NCBI RefSeq assembly: GCF_045679555.1
Contig: NC_092094.1
Span: 19,739,905-19,803,904, forward strand
Direction of reading: 5' to 3'
Source: Salvelinus alpinus
Taxonomy: Eukaryota > Chordata > Actinopteri > Salmoniformes > Salmonidae
Length of the DNA stretch: 64,000 nucleotides
The translations under genes were made by a program, and so were the position numbers. The notes below the pieces were generated by a model, which worked only from the letters and a program-made list of their open reading frames with translations, did no database searches and was not told the DNA's origin. Position 1 is the stretch's first letter. Each line of letters starts with the position of its first letter. Below, piece after piece: positions 61,536-64,000 of the stretch.

Positions 61536-62565
61536 AGCCTTTATTTACACATTTCACACACCCATCAGTCTTTGGGTTAATTCACATGCTCCTCTCATCT
61601 CCCCTGCCTGCATGACTAAATCCCTCTCCTGCCCTGACTCAAGACCTGGTACCTGCCCTCGGGCCCGTACTCCCGTGTGCCCAGCCTGGGCCTGGTGCTG
61701 TTCCTACTGAAGAACAGCGCTGCAGACCTCTTCCACCATAGCCACAGACAAGCTCTGGGAAAGCTGCAGTGCCTGGAGCAGCTACCTCCTGAGGAGCTCA
61801 AAGAGGAAACACACATTCAACCTATTGACAAGGTGATAGTGCCTCAGCCCTAACCCTCCTCTCTATCCCTGTCTCTCTGTTTGGTGTGTAGCTGTGTGCG
61901 TGTCTGGTACTGGAGTAGAGAATCTCTTTGGTCCAGAGGAGCCTTGTGGTCCAGCTTATCAACAACAGGGCCAAGCTGCTGGCCCTCTGTTCCTTTATCC
62001 TACCATATTAAAATAAACCAGATGAAATCACACTAAGTCACACCAGACTTCTGTGCAGGGGTTAGGTAAAGGGACTGATATAAAGGTTTAGGGTTCATCT
62101 CAGGGTGGTTTTGATTTTAGGGATCGTTGTAGGATGATGATGTGCTGTTGGGTATGTATGATTGATGGCATGCCCTGAGCTGTAGCTAGTTCATGTGAGA
62201 ATGAGAAATACCTTGACCTAACCACACCTCAGATGTGATTGAGACCTGCCTGTTTGTACTTTGGCGTCACCTGGAGTACTACCTGTTGTACTGCACCCCC
62301 ACCGATCCCAAGGACTCCCTGATGCCTGGAGCCAGCGAGGCTCTCCCCAGGCTAACCCTGTCTGGAGATCACAGATCTAGAATGCGATAACGCTACCCTC
62401 TAGCCTAACCTTGATCATGAGTGGAATGAAAAATCTGACCCTGTTTCAGTGGGCATCATCCAACTCCAGATGACTGCAGGAAATGTGATGTTAGTGGTGT
62501 TTCTCAAATTCCCCAGACTCGTTTGGACGTGCCCTGGGTCTGGCCAGTCAGCCAGCAAGAGCAGG

Positions 62566-63840
62566 TAAGAGACTTGTTCTAGGTCCCAAGAAACAAAGAG
62601 ATCTTCTGTTAAATCTGACAATTAATCTTGATGGTTGTAAAGTCGTCTCAAATAAAACTGTGAAGGACCTCGGCGTTACTCTGGACCCTGATCTCTCTTT
62701 TGACGAACATATCAAGACTGTTTCAAGGACAGCTTTTTTCCATCTATGTAACATTGCAAAAATCAGAAATTTTCTGTCCAAAAATGATGCAGAAAAATTA
62801 ATCCATGCTTTTGTTACTTCTAGGTTAGACTACTGCAATGCTCTACCTTCCGGCTACCCGGATAAAGCAATAAATAAACTTCAGTTAGTGCTAAATACGG
62901 CTGCTAGAATCCTGACTAGAACCCCAAAAAATTATCATATTACTCCAGTGCTAGCCTCCCTACACTGGCTTCCTGTTAAGGCAAGGGCTGATTTCAAGGT
63001 TTTACTGTTAACCTACAAAGCGTTACATGGGCTTGCTCCTACCTATCTTTCCGAGTTGGTCCTGCCGTACATACCTACACGTACGCTACGGTCACAAGAC
63101 GCAGGCCTCCTAATTGTCCCTAGAATTTCTAAGCAAACAGCTGGAGGCAGGGCTTTCTCCTATAGATCTCCATTTTTATGGAATGGCCTGCCTACCCATG
63201 TGAGAGACGCAGACTCGGTCTCAACCTTTAAGTCTTTATCGAAGACTCATCTCTTCAGTAGGTCCTATGATTGAGTGTAGTCTGGCCCAGGAGTGTGAAG
63301 GTGAACGGAAAGGCTCTGGAGCAACGAACCGCCCTTGCTGTCTCTGCCTGGCCGGTTCCCCTCTCTCCACTGGGATTCTCTGCCTCTAACCCTATTACAG
63401 GGGCTGAGTCACTGGCTTACTGGTGCTCTTTCATGCCGTCCCTAGGAGGGGTGCGTCACTTGAGTGGGTTGAGTCACTGACGTGATCTTCCTGTTTGGGT
63501 TGCCCCCCCCCCCCCCCTTGGGTTGTGCCGTGGCGGAGATCTTTGTGGGCTATACTCGGCCTTGTCTCAGGATGGTAAGTTGGTGGTTGAAGTTATCCCT
63601 CTAGTGGTGTGGGGGCTGTGCCTTGGCAAAGTGGGTGGGGTTATATCCTTCCTGTTTGGCCCTGTCCGGGGGTATCATCGGATGGGGCCACAGTGTCTCC
63701 TGACCCCTCCTGTCTCAGCTTCTAGTATTTATGCTGCATTAGTTTATGTGTCGGGGGGCTAGGGTCAGTTTGTTATATCTGGAGTACTTCTCCTGTCTTA
63801 TCCGGTGTCCTGTGTGAATTTAAGTATGCTCTCTCTAATT
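62566..63840 (+). mobile_element. L2-like LINE, 3' part with reverse transcriptase C-terminus
   Basis: Open on the plus strand to 63274: VKDLGVTLDPDLSFDEHIKT, FLSKNDAEKLIHAFVTSRLD, LNTAARILTRTPKNYHITPV, LASLHWLPVKARADFKVLLL and GRAFSYRSPFLWNGLPTHVR, typical of the end of fish L2-type reverse transcriptases. The frame is unbroken for about 230 codons, so this copy is rather young. A 3' untranslated part with a poly-C run (63504-63517) follows. It is inserted in the NUP205 pseudogene. Confidence 0.85.
63504..63517. repeat. Poly-C run
   Basis: Fourteen or so consecutive C residues in the LINE 3' region. Confidence 0.9.
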
Positions 63841-63862
63841 CTCTCTTTCTTTCTCTCTCTCA

Positions 63863-64000
63863 GAGGACCTGAGCCCTAGGACCATGCCTCAGGACGACCT
63901 GACATGATGACTCCTTGCTGTCCCCAGTCCACCTGGCCGTGCTGCTGCTCCAGTTTCAACTGTTCTGCCTGCGGCTATGGAACCCTGACCTGTTCACCGG
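63863..64000 (+). other. Unassigned end of window
   Basis: Sequence after the LINE resumes with gaggacctgagccctaggac. One frame reads VHLAVLLLQFQLFCLRLWNP to the window end. It may be further NUP205 remnant or flanking sequence, but I do not recognise it. Confidence 0.25.

Noticed and set aside
62660-63274. A 204-codon open frame that might be called a gene.
   Set aside because: The residues are those of an L2-type reverse transcriptase C-terminus; it is a LINE copy, not a host gene.

Overview
This is a stretch of vertebrate nuclear DNA, almost certainly from a salmonid fish. The genes are split by GT-AG introns, their proteins read like teleost orthologues, and the introns are filled with repeats typical of salmonids: Tc1/mariner elements of several families, tRNA-derived SINEs (HpaI-like and tRNA-Leu-related), RSg-1/L2-like LINEs and hAT elements. 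I cannot fix the genus.

Four genes look intact. BID (minus, 1415-13939) is a pro-apoptotic BH3-only protein in 3 coding exons. WEE2 (minus, 16275-20781) is a Wee1-type kinase in 11 exons. DENND11 (plus, 21836-34960) is a DENN-domain protein in 9 exons. AGK (minus, 38223-43057) is mitochondrial acylglycerol kinase in 14 exons. I worked out the exon boundaries from splice signals and reading phase; each joined reading frame closes without a break (197, 550, 486 and 421 codons before the stop). WEE2-DENND11-AGK matches the order at human 7q34. WEE2 and DENND11 are divergent over about 1 kb; DENND11 and AGK converge.

From 52 kb to the right end lies a decayed copy of the nucleoporin gene NUP205 (plus). 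Its exon remnants are in the right order, but the 5' half and two internal blocks are missing, and it carries in-frame stops, frameshifts and a lost splice acceptor. A lost duplicate from the salmonid genome doubling is the simplest reading. Just upstream (46.3-50.6 kb) are two env remnants of one endogenous retrovirus family, head to head, with an integrase end and a probable LTR.

Much of the window is nested transposons. The last BID intron is one Tc1-like element split by a LINE, which is itself split by a hAT, a SINE, another Tc1 and other inserts. A DENND11 intron holds a similar four-level nest, and another holds a hAT inside a hAT-like element.

The most unusual feature is a 536-bp miniature LTR retrotransposon (TRIM-like) at 22972-23507 in DENND11: two 237-bp LTRs that read as identical, a tRNA-His-type primer binding site, a purine tract, almost no interior, and a 4-bp target duplication that falls inside the exon 2 splice donor. 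A divergent solo LTR of the same family, with its own 4-bp duplication, sits at 4996-5193.
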